17,702 nt of DNA, taken from assembly GCA_003537755.1 (NCBI GenBank), contig DPQS01000022.1, positions 1-17,702 on the forward strand, written 5' to 3'. Below are positions 1 to 6,891 of the stretch, in pieces. The translations under genes and the position numbers were made by a program. This stretch comes from Clostridiales bacterium (GTDB lineage: Bacteria > Bacillota > Clostridia > Christensenellales > CAG-314). The notes under the pieces were generated by a model, which had not been told where the DNA came from, did no database searches, and saw only the letters and a list, made by a program, of their open reading frames with translations. How positions within the stretch are numbered: the first letter of the stretch is position 1; each line of letters opens with the position of its first letter.

Positions 1-172
1 TGACGACGAGCCTCAAACCGTTTCACTTATGCACGAATTTATGATTGAAAACGGATATAAATTAGATATAGCCGAAAATCGTTATCATCACGAAATATAT
101 TTGTCAGACCCGCGCAAATGTGCGATAGAAAAATTAAAAACCGTTATTAGAATTCCTATCAAAAAGAATTAG
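1..172 (+). CDS. GyrI-like small-molecule-binding domain protein, C-terminal fragment
   Basis: The reading frame is open from the window edge and ends at TAG 170-172, giving the last 56 residues of a protein. The sequence contains HHEIYLSDPRK followed by EKLKTVIRIPIKK. I recognise this as the C-terminal end of the GyrI-like effector-binding proteins (SOUL/GyrI fold, about 200 residues in the stand-alone family). Such proteins bind small hydrophobic ligands or act as sensors; the substrate here cannot be told. The fragment is followed by an intrinsic terminator. It may be chromosomal flank rather than element DNA, because none of the downstream genes relate to it. The start codon and most of the domain lie outside the window. 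Family call is from motif memory, moderately sure. Confidence 0.65.
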   Translation, partial: DDEPQTVSLMHEFMIENGYKLDIAENRYHHEIYLSDPRKCAIEKLKTVIRIPIKKN

Positions 173-222
173 CGTGTAACGTTTCAGACAATTCGATTTA
201 CGTTACTAACGCTCCGCCAAGA

Positions 223-326
223 TGAACCCAACTGAACCCGTAAAAAGGTTAAAGTTCGGGTTCATTTTTTTATGCTCAAAATACGGGTTCAAATCTCTAC
301 CGAGTAGCAAACGGGATTTGAACCCA
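223..326. repeat. GAACCC/GGGTTC repeat cluster with tRNA T-arm-like inverted repeat
   Basis: Five copies of the hexamer GAACCC or its complement occur within about 100 bases (around 224, 234, 258, 285 and 320). The last two form an 11-bp perfect inverted repeat, GGGTTCAAATC (285-295) and GATTTGAACCC (315-325), with a 19-nt loop that itself holds CTAC-CGA-GTAG. GGTTCAAATCC is the usual T-loop sequence of tRNAs. Read on the minus strand, ATGGG-TTCAAAT-CCCGT can form a five-pair T-arm. No tRNA body precedes it, so this is not a tRNA gene. It could be an attachment-site remnant of tRNA-type integration, or simply a second hairpin. Confidence 0.4.
233..271 (+). terminator. Rho-independent terminator of the GyrI-like gene
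   Basis: An 8-bp perfect stem, TGAACCCG (233-240) with CGGGTTCA (257-264), is followed directly by seven T residues (265-271). The 16-nt loop is long. It lies about 60 nt beyond the stop codon at 172. The arms belong to the GAACCC/GGGTTC repeat cluster described separately. Confidence 0.7.
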
Positions 327-385
327 TGATAATATTTTTCTGTAAATTAAAATTACGTTCCAATTTCTCCCCTATGATTATATAA

Positions 386-419
386 TTAAAAAGCAAGCCA
401 CCGTTGATGTCGGTGGCTT
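386..419 (-). terminator. Rho-independent terminator of the 484-1458 gene
   Basis: A 9-bp perfect stem, AAGCCACCG (395-403) with CGGTGGCTT (411-419), has a 7-nt loop. Read on the minus strand it is followed by GCTTTTTAATTA, so it terminates transcription coming from the minus-strand gene that stops at 484. Confidence 0.75.
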
Positions 420-483
420 CAGTGTATTATGTTTTAATATAAGAATCAGCTATATGTTGGTGATTATAATCTTTTTTGAATAA

Positions 484-1458
484 TTAAACCCAAGGGGGTA
501 GCCCGAGTGGATTTGTTATTGATTCTATCTCATCATTAACCTTTTCTAAAAACCAATCATTGTAGTTCCACTGGGCACTTTCGTAATTTTCGCCCAAAGC
601 CAAATTACAGTACTCTATAAAAAACTCTTTTAACCCACTCAACAATGTATTGATTAATGTTTCATCAAAATTGATATAGAATAATGCAAGCTCTCCTTGG
701 GCGTACTTGCGATCTGCTTCAATCATTGCCTCCGGATAAGAGTTTTTTAATGCTTCATAAGTAGACAAGCTATTATGTTTTAAGAAGTTCCATATAGCAT
801 AAAGTTTATTATAAGCATCAAATGATTTCAGAGATTTTACCTCTGTCTCTTTTATGTTTTTGAAGTTATAGAATACATTTCTCGAAAAGTTTTTTTCTTG
901 CCAACCATTCTTTGTCAATACATTTATTGTAATTGCTTCAATTTTAGATGCCATCTGATGAAAGAATTGAGCGTATAAACTAAGCCAAAGCTGTTGTCTT
1001 TTTCTATCTGCAGCCATTTGAGCCTTTATGTTTTCAATATTTGTAGTCATAGTTGCTTCAGCATAATCTATAATACCACAATTAAACAATTCCAAATCCG
1101 CCGGGCCTAATTCTTTTGGTTTGATTTCACTTATAGTTCGTTTGACCATAGGCAAAAAATCGTCATTCCACTCTTTACTGATTTCGTTGATGCAATCGAC
1201 AAATACATTACAAGAATAATCTTTCCAATGACGTTTACTTGGAACAAAATAATGAGTTCCCGTGTTTTTAATCTCAGCCAGTTGGCTTTCTGATAAATGA
1301 AAAAATTTATTAAATCGTACCGCGTCTACCTTAATCCTGCGCTCATTTTTATCCGACTTGATAAATACCCCGTAGTAACGAGTATCATCACATTTATTTT
1401 CCGATTCTAACTTTTTATATAAGCGTAAATCGCTTGATTTCAATACATCTTTTCTCAT
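484..1458 (-). CDS. Hypothetical helical protein with degenerate HEPN-like motif
   Basis: I do not recognise this 324-residue protein with certainty. It starts at ATG 1458-1456 with GGAG about nine bases upstream, and has its own promoter, leader hairpin and terminator, so it is a single-gene unit. There is no signal peptide or membrane segment. Residues 130-290 look strongly helical. In the middle of that region AIWNFLKHNS (221-230) resembles the RNxxxH or (K)HN signature seen in several HEPN-like families, but with Trp in place of the usual Arg, so a ribonuclease activity is doubtful. The C-terminus is rich in W, N and D and ends in PLGLPPWV. Its position between the repeat cluster and the mobile-element operon suggests accessory cargo, possibly defence-related; that is inference only. 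Confidence 0.75.
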   Translation of the reverse strand: MRKDVLKSSDLRLYKKLESENKCDDTRYYGVFIKSDKNERRIKVDAVRFNKFFHLSESQLAEIKNTGTHYFVPSKRHWKDYSCNVFVDCINEISKEWNDDFLPMVKRTISEIKPKELGPADLELFNCGIIDYAEATMTTNIENIKAQMAADRKRQQLWLSLYAQFFHQMASKIEAITINVLTKNGWQEKNFSRNVFYNFKNIKETEVKSLKSFDAYNKLYAIWNFLKHNSLSTYEALKNSYPEAMIEADRKYAQGELALFYINFDETLINTLLSGLKEFFIEYCNLALGENYESAQWNYNDWFLEKVNDEIESITNPLGLPPWV

Positions 1459-1481
1459 TAGATTGCTCCGTTCAACTAATT

Positions 1482-1512
1482 AAGGCATCCTGAAATAAAT
1501 ACAGGATGCCTT
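1482..1512. promoter_or_regulatory. 11-bp hairpin in the leader of the 484-1458 gene
   Basis: AAGGCATCCTG (1482-1492) and CAGGATGCCTT (1502-1512) form a perfect 11-bp stem around a 9-nt AT loop. It lies between the minus-strand promoter (1630-1658) and the ribosome binding site, only about 15 bases upstream of the GGAG. No T-run follows on either strand, so it is not a standard terminator. It could stabilise the mRNA, act as a protein-binding site or restrict ribosome access. Confidence 0.55.
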
Positions 1513-1629
1513 GGCTAAATTGATTATTCAGCATTAGAAATAAGTACTAACCACCATCCAGATTAAAAAATCGCTTAATCGCCAGGCAGAAATTTGGCAA
1601 TAACGTGTCCAAATTCTCTTATTTATTTT

Positions 1630-1658
1630 ATTATAGCAAATTGAAAATAAAAAATCAA
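1630..1658 (-). promoter_or_regulatory. Sigma-A-type promoter for the 484-1458 gene
   Basis: On the minus strand TTGATT (1658-1653) and TATAAT (1635-1630) are separated by exactly 17 bases. The -10 box is a perfect consensus. It would give a leader of about 165 nt including the 11-bp hairpin. Confidence 0.6.
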
Positions 1659-1687
1659 TAGCAATGTAGGTATTTCTCATATTTTAA

Positions 1688-1932
1688 TTGCCTTTCGTCT
1701 GTGGTTTGTATCACAAGACAGCGAGAATATCAACTTCACCGCGAAAATAAGTACTTAAAAATCGAATATTTATTGAAGAGTCAGGCTCAATATAGAGTTT
1801 GGCTCTTTTTTTATTTCTACGATACTTTTTTTCGCTGCGGGTTTAACCTTTTCGTTGATATTCTCCCAAGCACCAAGATTTACATTTTATCGGCATTTCG
1901 TCTTGTGATACTTCTCCAGTGCCGAAAGGCAA
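1688..1932 (+). ncRNA. Nested inverted-repeat leader (candidate structured RNA / attenuator)
   Basis: This stretch folds on itself through successive long-range pairings: 1688-1697 with 1923-1932 (10 bp), 1708-1719 with 1900-1911 (12 bp), 1723-1734 with 1854-1865 (12 bp), and 1741-1753 with 1823-1835 (12 of 13). A terminator hairpin (1777-1812) sits at the centre. Near the end TGCC-GAAA-GGCA (1921 area) could instead form a GNRA-capped hairpin that competes with the outermost stem. The element ends about 10 bases before the GGAGG of the first operon gene. An open frame crosses it from 1701, but its predicted protein has no recognisable family and lacks a ribosome site, so a regulatory or non-coding RNA is more likely. 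It could also be a small palindromic (MITE-like) insertion. I cannot match it to a known RNA class. Confidence 0.55.
1777..1812 (+). terminator. Intrinsic terminator inside the operon leader
   Basis: AGAGTCAGGCTC (1777-1788) pairs along 12 positions, including three G-T/U wobbles, with GAGTTTGGCTCT (1795-1806) around a 6-nt loop. Seven T residues follow (1806-1812). It lies inside the nested stems and about 150 bases before the first operon gene, so transcription of the operon from an upstream promoter needs read-through, attenuation control or processive antitermination. Confidence 0.6.
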
Positions 1933-1958
1933 ATAAAAAATATGGAGGTAACTCTAAG

Positions 1959-2219
1959 ATGAAAAAAGAAGTTTCTCAAAATGAATTCCGTAAGTACTAT
2001 CTTTCAGAGTTCGAACTGTACGATGGCGAAGCGTTTATAACGTTCAATATCGTATCAATCGACACGGAAAAGCGTGAAATCGTTGTTGCGGTGACCGACC
2101 GTGGCAAGATCAGCGTCATTACCTATGACCTGTTGACGGACAAAAACGGCAAGTTGTATTTCGAATACGGTTGCATGCTTGAAAAAGTCAATATCGACGA
2201 CTTTGAGGAGGCTGAATAA
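1959..2219 (+). CDS. Small conserved mobile-element protein (unknown function)
   Basis: This is an 86-residue acidic protein, the first gene of the nine-gene operon. The start at 1959 is fixed by GGAGG at 1944-1948; an in-frame upstream extension to 1701 runs through the structured leader and is not credible. The sequence (SEFELYDGEAFITFNIVSID, then EIVVAVTDRGKISVITYDLL) predicts mostly beta strands. It resembles small uncharacterised proteins that I associate with ardA-containing integrative elements of Clostridia. Its stop overlaps the ardA start (TAATG), which implies translational coupling, so it may work with ArdA or be produced in proportion to it. No catalytic motif is visible. Confidence 0.8.
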   Translation: MKKEVSQNEFRKYYLSEFELYDGEAFITFNIVSIDTEKREIVVAVTDRGKISVITYDLLTDKNGKLYFEYGCMLEKVNIDDFEEAE

Positions 2220-2767
2220 TGAACGGAAATATCAGTATCGTTATCGGATCTTGGGGTTCATATAACGAGTGCAATGAAAGAGCCTTAGGTTCGCAATGGC
2301 TTGACCTATCGGATTATTCCGATTGGGATGAAATCGTAGAAGAACTTAAGAAAGAAGGCTTTGAACTTGACGGTATCGACGAAGAACTGTTTATACAGGA
2401 TATCGAAGGTATTGCAGACCGTTCTGTGAATTGGGATTACGTCAACCCCGAAACGTTATTCAACACGTTAAAAGAATCGGGCGTTCTGGACGACGATTAT
2501 AAATATAAAGTCTTTTCTGCTTTTCTCGAAGTTCGGGATTACGACGATTTTGAAGAAAAAGTCAACTCGCACGGCGAACGCTGGGATGATTGTATCAATC
2601 TTTGGAGCGGCTACTCGTGGGAAGATTACGGCAAAGAAATGCTTGACTGTTGCGGCTACGAAATACCCGAACACATAATCGACTTTATCGACCTTGAACG
2701 CTACGGAAGATACTGCGGTGAAGAATATTTGCAAGAATACAGCGACGGCTTAATCGAAATACAATAA
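2219..2767 (+). CDS. ardA: ArdA family anti-restriction protein
   Basis: ArdA proteins mimic bent B-form DNA and inhibit type I restriction-modification enzymes, protecting incoming mobile DNA. This protein has 182 residues, slightly longer than the usual 165-170. By hand count it has 47 Asp/Glu against 13 Lys/Arg, fitting a DNA mimic. Family features visible are an N-terminal strand ending in a GSWGSYNE turn (about 10-17), a QWLDL segment (26-30), the acidic middle, and the C-terminal FIDLERYGR...EEYLQEY region (156-174) that corresponds to the conserved 'Y..a.RDl' segment of ArdA. A GAGGAG ribosome site sits in the end of the preceding gene. Placement in an early operon with PcfK/PcfJ is typical of conjugative elements. 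Confident in family; target specificity is unknown. Confidence 0.85.
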   Translation: MNGNISIVIGSWGSYNECNERALGSQWLDLSDYSDWDEIVEELKKEGFELDGIDEELFIQDIEGIADRSVNWDYVNPETLFNTLKESGVLDDDYKYKVFSAFLEVRDYDDFEEKVNSHGERWDDCINLWSGYSWEDYGKEMLDCCGYEIPEHIIDFIDLERYGRYCGEEYLQEYSDGLIEIQ

Positions 2768-2780
2768 GGAGTTAAAAACT

Positions 2781-3194
2781 ATGAATATTACAATCGAAAA
2801 TAAAAAACAAAAAGCAATCGAACTTATGAACAAATTAGACATTTACAGGCCCTATATTAAAGGTTTCAAAGACAAAAACAGCGTTTGTTTCTACGAAAAC
2901 TTTGGCGGTTACTGGGCTTACCAAGAGCCGGAACTCATGGCTAAAATCAAAGAATTTGAAGAAAAACACAACGTGCTTGTATATGCCGTAACACACGAAT
3001 ACACCGAATTTGGCGAGTGTTACGACTTTTTATTTATCTCCGATTACGAAGAAGAATGGGATGAAATGCTTTATCCGCAAGGAAATATGTTTTACGCCTA
3101 TGCCTACGTCTGGAACAAATCCGATGACTTTTGCTCTGAATTCGGCACAATTGGTATTCGTTCATTCGGTGGCGGTATTAAAAGAGTTGCATAA
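2781..3194 (+). CDS. Conserved mobile-element hypothetical protein
   Basis: A 137-residue protein starting at ATG 2781 with AAGGAG nine bases upstream, 13 bases after ardA. Aromatic-rich motifs include YIKGFKDKNSVCFYENFGGY (25-44) and THEYTEFGECYDFLFISDY (72-90), then AYVWNKSDDFCSEFGTIGI and a Gly-rich FGGGIKR end. I recognise the pattern as a recurrent companion of ArdA-type genes in Clostridia elements but know no function. There is no membrane segment, nucleotide-binding loop or metal motif. The three-strand-like hydrophobic pattern (VLVYAV, FLFIS, FGTIGI) suggests a small alpha/beta fold. Confidence 0.8.
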   Translation: MNITIENKKQKAIELMNKLDIYRPYIKGFKDKNSVCFYENFGGYWAYQEPELMAKIKEFEEKHNVLVYAVTHEYTEFGECYDFLFISDYEEEWDEMLYPQGNMFYAYAYVWNKSDDFCSEFGTIGIRSFGGGIKRVA

Positions 3195-3219
3195 CAAAAA
3201 ACATAAAGGAGTTATTACT

Positions 3220-3603
3220 ATGGGATTAGACCAATATTTGAGAGCAAGAACAAACACAATAGAACAAAAACCGTCTCGCGGGGCTTGTGGCGGATTGTTT
3301 CCTATCGCACCTGCCGACAAAGGAACAATTGAAATCGGATACTGGCGTAAAGCGTATGCCGTTTCGGATTATCTTAGACAAGTCCTTGAAATATATGATG
3401 ATTTCAATCTTGAAGATAAGGAAATATCTTACAACAAAGTGCTTGAAATTATCGACTACGCAAGCGAAATGCTTGAAAGAAAATCGTTCAGAAACGAATA
3501 CGAAATGAGCGACTGGCAAGATACCGTTGAAGCGTTTACGAAAGCAAAGCAAATTTTAGAAAACGATCCCGACGCGGAAATCTATTATTTGGAGTGGTAT
3601 TGA
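3220..3603 (+). CDS. MGLDxYL-type phage/mobile-element protein (unknown function)
   Basis: A 127-residue protein. The start at 3220 is set by AAAGGAG seven bases upstream and by the N-terminus MGLDQYLRAR; an in-frame extension back to 3010 only overlaps the previous gene in another frame. Proteins beginning MGLDxYL and containing a xxGYWRKAYAV element (here IEIGYWRKAYAVSDYL, about 45-60) are widespread in phages and plasmids and are uncharacterised. The C-terminal half is helical with many acidic residues. The stop is followed after one base by the next start, so the two are tightly coupled. No function is assigned. Confidence 0.8.
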   Translation: MGLDQYLRARTNTIEQKPSRGACGGLFPIAPADKGTIEIGYWRKAYAVSDYLRQVLEIYDDFNLEDKEISYNKVLEIIDYASEMLERKSFRNEYEMSDWQDTVEAFTKAKQILENDPDAEIYYLEWY

Positions 3604-3604
3604 T

Positions 3605-3793
3605 ATGAAAGAATATAAAGCAATGGCACATATTAACTCGCTAAACGGCAAAATGGCAGAAATAACCGTCTTGGAAGAAGTCGGAAACAATGATTACATA
3701 GTCGATTATAAGGGTGTGAAATGTCACGCCCTTTTTAACTGGTTTGTTTGCGAATATTACGCAGATGATATTTACGGAATTGTAAAGGAGTAA
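3605..3793 (+). CDS. Small hypothetical protein, 62 aa
   Basis: This short gene begins one base after the stop of its neighbour and ends five bases before the next start. The reading frame fits the operon and a weak GGAG lies upstream within the end of the previous gene (around 3592). The product (MKEYKAMAHINSLNGKMAEI, then DYIVDYKGVKCHALFNWFVC) looks like a single small beta-rich domain with two cysteines. I do not recognise the family. The evidence is position, coupling and codon use similar to its neighbours. Confidence 0.7.
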   Translation: MKEYKAMAHINSLNGKMAEITVLEEVGNNDYIVDYKGVKCHALFNWFVCEYYADDIYGIVKE

Positions 3794-3798
3794 CGGCT

Positions 3799-4173
3799 AT
3801 GGCGAAACTCAAAGATTTAGAAAAATACATAGGCTACGAATTTTCGTCGGGATGTTACACCGGCGACGATTATAAATCCTTTCAGACAAAGTATATAAAT
3901 TTTCTGAAAAACATGTGCCGAAACAATCATTGGCAACTTGTAAACGTCGGTAAAAATCACTACTGCTTTTCGGCGTTTATAAAAAGCGCGGAAAACAAAT
4001 GCGTTTATATCTCTATTCCCGACGTCAGATACTTTTCTAACGAATGGTACGACCACATACTTATCCGTACAGCCGAAAACGAAACGGATTATCGCGGCGG
4101 TTTCAATAATTATACTTCGCTTGACGGTTTGGAAGGCGCTGTTGCAGATTTACTTGAAGATTTACCGTTTTAA
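3799..4173 (+). CDS. Conserved mobile-element hypothetical protein
   Basis: A 124-residue protein with AAAGGAG upstream of ATG 3799. The N-terminal part is helical (LKDLEKYIGYEF), the middle predicts a beta sheet (HWQLVNVGKNHYCFSAFI, then KCVYISIPDVR), and the end carries WYDHILIRTAENETDYRGG followed by NNYTSLDGLEGAVADLL. I associate the DHILIRTA...DY.GG.N pattern with uncharacterised proteins next to PcfK/PcfJ or large polyvalent proteins in Firmicutes elements. There are no catalytic signatures that I can name. Its role is probably in element maintenance or DNA processing, by position only. Confidence 0.8.
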   Translation: MAKLKDLEKYIGYEFSSGCYTGDDYKSFQTKYINFLKNMCRNNHWQLVNVGKNHYCFSAFIKSAENKCVYISIPDVRYFSNEWYDHILIRTAENETDYRGGFNNYTSLDGLEGAVADLLEDLPF

Positions 4174-4184
4174 GGAGCAAAACT

Positions 4185-5216
4185 ATGATTGAATTAAACT
4201 TAACAGCAAATACGGAACCCGAAAAAAGGATTCTCAAATACTTACAAAACAACGCGAGCAAAACGCTTGCAGACAAGGTAAATAACGGTACTCCGTTTGA
4301 AAAAGACGGCAAGCCTTTGCTTAACAAAAAGACGCTTGCGGACTTTATGAAATACGCTTGCGAAGAAGCGAGAAAACTTGCCGAGAAAGGTGCAAATTCC
4401 GCTTGTATCGAAGATTCCGTTGTCTACGGTTGGGCGGTACACTTTTTTGAAGAAGAATCTATCGTAGGAACTCTTTACAATGCCGACGGAACCGAATACA
4501 AACCGGTTGTAAAAGCCGCCGCAAAGCCTATTACAAAGCCCGTAGTAACTGAAACGAAACCGAAACAAGTACAATGGTCGCTTTTCGATATGGTGAACGA
4601 AACCGCGCAAGAAAATGAAGTTAAAGATACCGCTAACGATACTTTAACCGAGGAACTTGATACTGACGACGAAGAATTTACCGAAGAAGAAAAACTCGAC
4701 GCCATGCGACAGGTTGCCGAAGAGGAACAATCTCAAGCCATTGAATCGATTGTTGAAGAACCCAAAGGCAATCGACTTTATCAAGATTACAAGTTGTATC
4801 AAAGCGAACGTCCTACGGCTGTTGTAGCACTTCGGTTAGGTGATTTTTATGAAGTCTTAGGTGACAACGCCGTTATGCTCGGCAACGAAATGGACCTTAC
4901 TATTACGAGCCGCGACGTAGGCTTAAAAGAGCGTGTGCCGATGATTGGGTTTCCTTACCACGCTGCCGAAAATTATTTTGCAAAAATCGTAAAGAAACAC
5001 GATCTGTATATAGTCGAGAACGAACGCGATACGCAGTTTATTCCGTGCCTGTTATGTGTGGATAATCGACTTATAGACCAAGATACGGGCGAAATTATAG
5101 AAGTTACGCCGACCGACGATTGTACCGAAAAAAGACAATACGTACAGCCGAAACACGACAAAATCATCGATTATCTTACCGAACTTTTTAGCAACGAAAT
5201 GGAGATAAAATTATGA
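4185..5216 (+). CDS. pcfK: PcfK-like protein fused to a MutS mismatch-recognition domain
   Basis: A 343-residue two-domain protein. Residues about 1-105 match the PcfK-like family of conjugative plasmids and elements (KPLLNKKTLADFMKYACEEA, then IEDSVVYGWAVHFFEEE). A Pro/Thr/acidic linker follows (110-190), strongly acidic at 150-175. Residues about 196-285 match MutS domain I: LYQDYKLYQSERP, then ALRLGDFYEVLGDNA, LDLTITSR-like MDLTITSRDVG, and MIGFPYHAAENYFAKIVKK. The mismatch-wedging Phe-x-Glu is intact as F221-Y222-E223. The MutS clamp, lever and ATPase domains are absent, so this cannot be a full repair protein; DNA-structure recognition is the likely role. A C-terminal tail (286-343) is unassigned. 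The stop overlaps the pcfJ start by ATGA. Domain calls are confident; function is inferred. Confidence 0.85.
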   Translation: MIELNLTANTEPEKRILKYLQNNASKTLADKVNNGTPFEKDGKPLLNKKTLADFMKYACEEARKLAEKGANSACIEDSVVYGWAVHFFEEESIVGTLYNADGTEYKPVVKAAAKPITKPVVTETKPKQVQWSLFDMVNETAQENEVKDTANDTLTEELDTDDEEFTEEEKLDAMRQVAEEEQSQAIESIVEEPKGNRLYQDYKLYQSERPTAVVALRLGDFYEVLGDNAVMLGNEMDLTITSRDVGLKERVPMIGFPYHAAENYFAKIVKKHDLYIVENERDTQFIPCLLCVDNRLIDQDTGEIIEVTPTDDCTEKRQYVQPKHDKIIDYLTELFSNEMEIKL

Positions 5217-6529
5217 AGATAGAAAAGATAAAACCTATTCCGAAATACATACAGAAAAAGATTAAACTTTACGATGACAAATTAAAATCCGCGCCGTTCG
5301 GAAGAACTCGCTTTTATGCTTACTTTACTAAAAACGACGGCGAACTTGTCAAAGTTACGGTAGCCGTTCGAGAGTATAAAAAACAATGGTATTGTAAGCC
5401 GGTTGTCGTTCACGGCGTCCATTCCGACAGATGTTTCGGCAAAGATATTAAGTTTACTTTTATCGCCGGATATACTGTCGGCTGGCACGAACAAGGGCTT
5501 TCAAAATATCAAGATTGGTACGAAAGCAAAGATTGGGGTTGGGCAGACGACAACTCATTCGATCCTTATGCCCCGATAGTCAACCGAGATTATATTTTGC
5601 AGCACTTTCCCGAATACAAATACAGCGCCGTTGACAGATACACAGGTATGAACGTTTTCAAATATTTACAGCTTTACGAGAAGTTTCCGCAAATAGAATA
5701 TCTGACTAAACTCGGATTGCATAATATCGCAATGTCAACGCAGATTTTACGTCTTTGCGGTAAAGATAAAAAGTTCCGTAAATGGTTGACTACTAATCGG
5801 CATGATATTGTCTTATCTGACTACTACGTTTCTTCTATTATTAAGGCGTATAAAAGCGGCAAATCCATATACGAAATCAACAATTTTGCTAAACGTAAGA
5901 TAAAATTCGATCACGCCGACCAAATGGACAATGTAAAAGCACTCGTAAAAAACGAAATCGGAAAGTTTTTGGATTATATCGAAAGGCAAAACACAAATTT
6001 CTACAGCTACCGGGATTATCTCAATGCTTGTGAGTATTTAGGGATAGATATGACGAAAGATAAAAACCGTTATCCCCACGATTTCAAACGTTGGCACGAT
6101 ATACGCATAGACGAATATCGTTCCGCAAAAGCATTAAAAGACGAGCAGGAACGAAAAGAATTTTACGACAAATTCGCTGCCGTTGCAAGCAAGTATTTGG
6201 GGCTTGAATACGACAAGAAGTCAGTCTATATAGCGATTATCGCACAAAAGCCGTCCGACTTAATACGCGAAGGCGAAGAACTTCATCACTGTGTAGGACG
6301 TATGGGTTACGACCAAAAATTTGCTCGTGAAGAATCTCTTATCTTCTTTATCCGAATGAAAGACGAACCCGAAAAACCGCTTGCCACGGTAGAATATTCG
6401 TTAAAAAATCACTCGGTACTACAGTGCTATGCAGATCACGATTCCAAACCAAACGAAGATATACTCAACTTCGTAAATAACAAATGGCTGCCTTACGCAA
6501 ACAGAAAACTAAAACAATTAGCGGCTTAA
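5213..6529 (+). CDS. pcfJ: PcfJ-like protein
   Basis: A 438-residue protein translationally coupled to the PcfK-like gene through an ATGA overlap, with GGAG about 10 bases upstream. The C-terminal half carries the PcfJ family region: YRDYLNACEYLGIDMTKDK (about 266-284), PHDFKRWHDI (288-297), then the EGEELHHCVGRMGYD core (353-367) and an ATVEYSL strand (391-397). PcfJ proteins occur in conjugative plasmids (named from the Enterococcus pCF10 pheromone plasmid) and integrative elements. Their biochemical activity is not established; the conserved HHC-G residues suggest a metal or nucleic-acid function. The N-terminal 150 residues are aromatic-rich and variable. Pairing with PcfK is the usual arrangement. 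Confidence 0.85.
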   Translation: MKIEKIKPIPKYIQKKIKLYDDKLKSAPFGRTRFYAYFTKNDGELVKVTVAVREYKKQWYCKPVVVHGVHSDRCFGKDIKFTFIAGYTVGWHEQGLSKYQDWYESKDWGWADDNSFDPYAPIVNRDYILQHFPEYKYSAVDRYTGMNVFKYLQLYEKFPQIEYLTKLGLHNIAMSTQILRLCGKDKKFRKWLTTNRHDIVLSDYYVSSIIKAYKSGKSIYEINNFAKRKIKFDHADQMDNVKALVKNEIGKFLDYIERQNTNFYSYRDYLNACEYLGIDMTKDKNRYPHDFKRWHDIRIDEYRSAKALKDEQERKEFYDKFAAVASKYLGLEYDKKSVYIAIIAQKPSDLIREGEELHHCVGRMGYDQKFAREESLIFFIRMKDEPEKPLATVEYSLKNHSVLQCYADHDSKPNEDILNFVNNKWLPYANRKLKQLAA

Positions 6530-6548
6530 CGCCAAGGAGAAAACTATT

Positions 6549-6878
6549 ATGTCAAACTATTTCAGAATTACAGGCTATTGCCCCGAAAAAGACTTTTCTT
6601 TCATTATGGATTGTTACGGGAAACTTGAGAAAAAGTGGCAATTCTCAGCCGAACTTGTAAAACGCGGACTTAAAATTATCGAAGTATCCGACGATGAACA
6701 GTTTCTTGAAGGAAACATTCCGCTTTTAGTTAATCCGACAGATAAATTCGTACTTCGAGCTTATGCAAACGGCAAACCTAAATACATTACTCAAACAATT
6801 CGCGGAACAGAATGCAGTGCAGTTAAGTTGGATGACAAAATCTATATCCCCAATAAATCAGATGTCTACAATTTGTAA
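6549..6878 (+). CDS. Conserved mobile-element hypothetical protein, last gene of operon
   Basis: A 109-residue protein with AAGGAG nine bases before ATG 6549, 19 bases after pcfJ. The start MSNYFRITGYCPEKDFSFIM, a WQFSAELVKRGLKIIEV helix-strand unit (about 31-47) and an LRAYANGKPKYI segment (74-85) recall a recurrent uncharacterised protein found after PcfJ or in rep-containing Clostridia elements. It has no signal peptide, membrane helix or catalytic motif. Base composition at the end of the gene begins to shift toward AT. Transcription ends at the large hairpin just downstream. Confidence 0.8.
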   Translation: MSNYFRITGYCPEKDFSFIMDCYGKLEKKWQFSAELVKRGLKIIEVSDDEQFLEGNIPLLVNPTDKFVLRAYANGKPKYITQTIRGTECSAVKLDDKIYIPNKSDVYNL

Positions 6879-6891
6879 TCAACTCAACCCA

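Noticed and set aside
285..360. A tRNA gene on the minus strand
   Set aside because: Only a T-arm-like hairpin is present; no D-arm, anticodon arm or acceptor pairing could be found in the adjacent bases.
1701..1958. Upstream in-frame extension of the first operon gene
   Set aside because: It crosses the nested inverted repeats and an intrinsic terminator, has no ribosome site, and the strong GGAGG precedes ATG 1959.
2468..2734. Antisense open frames opposite ardA and other operon genes
   Set aside because: They mirror the codon bias of the real genes, lack ribosome sites and match no family; the same applies to the other short opposite-strand frames.
4776..5040. A functional MutS mismatch-repair protein
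   Set aside because: Only domain I is present; the connector, clamp and ATPase domains are missing, so it is treated as a domain fused to PcfK.
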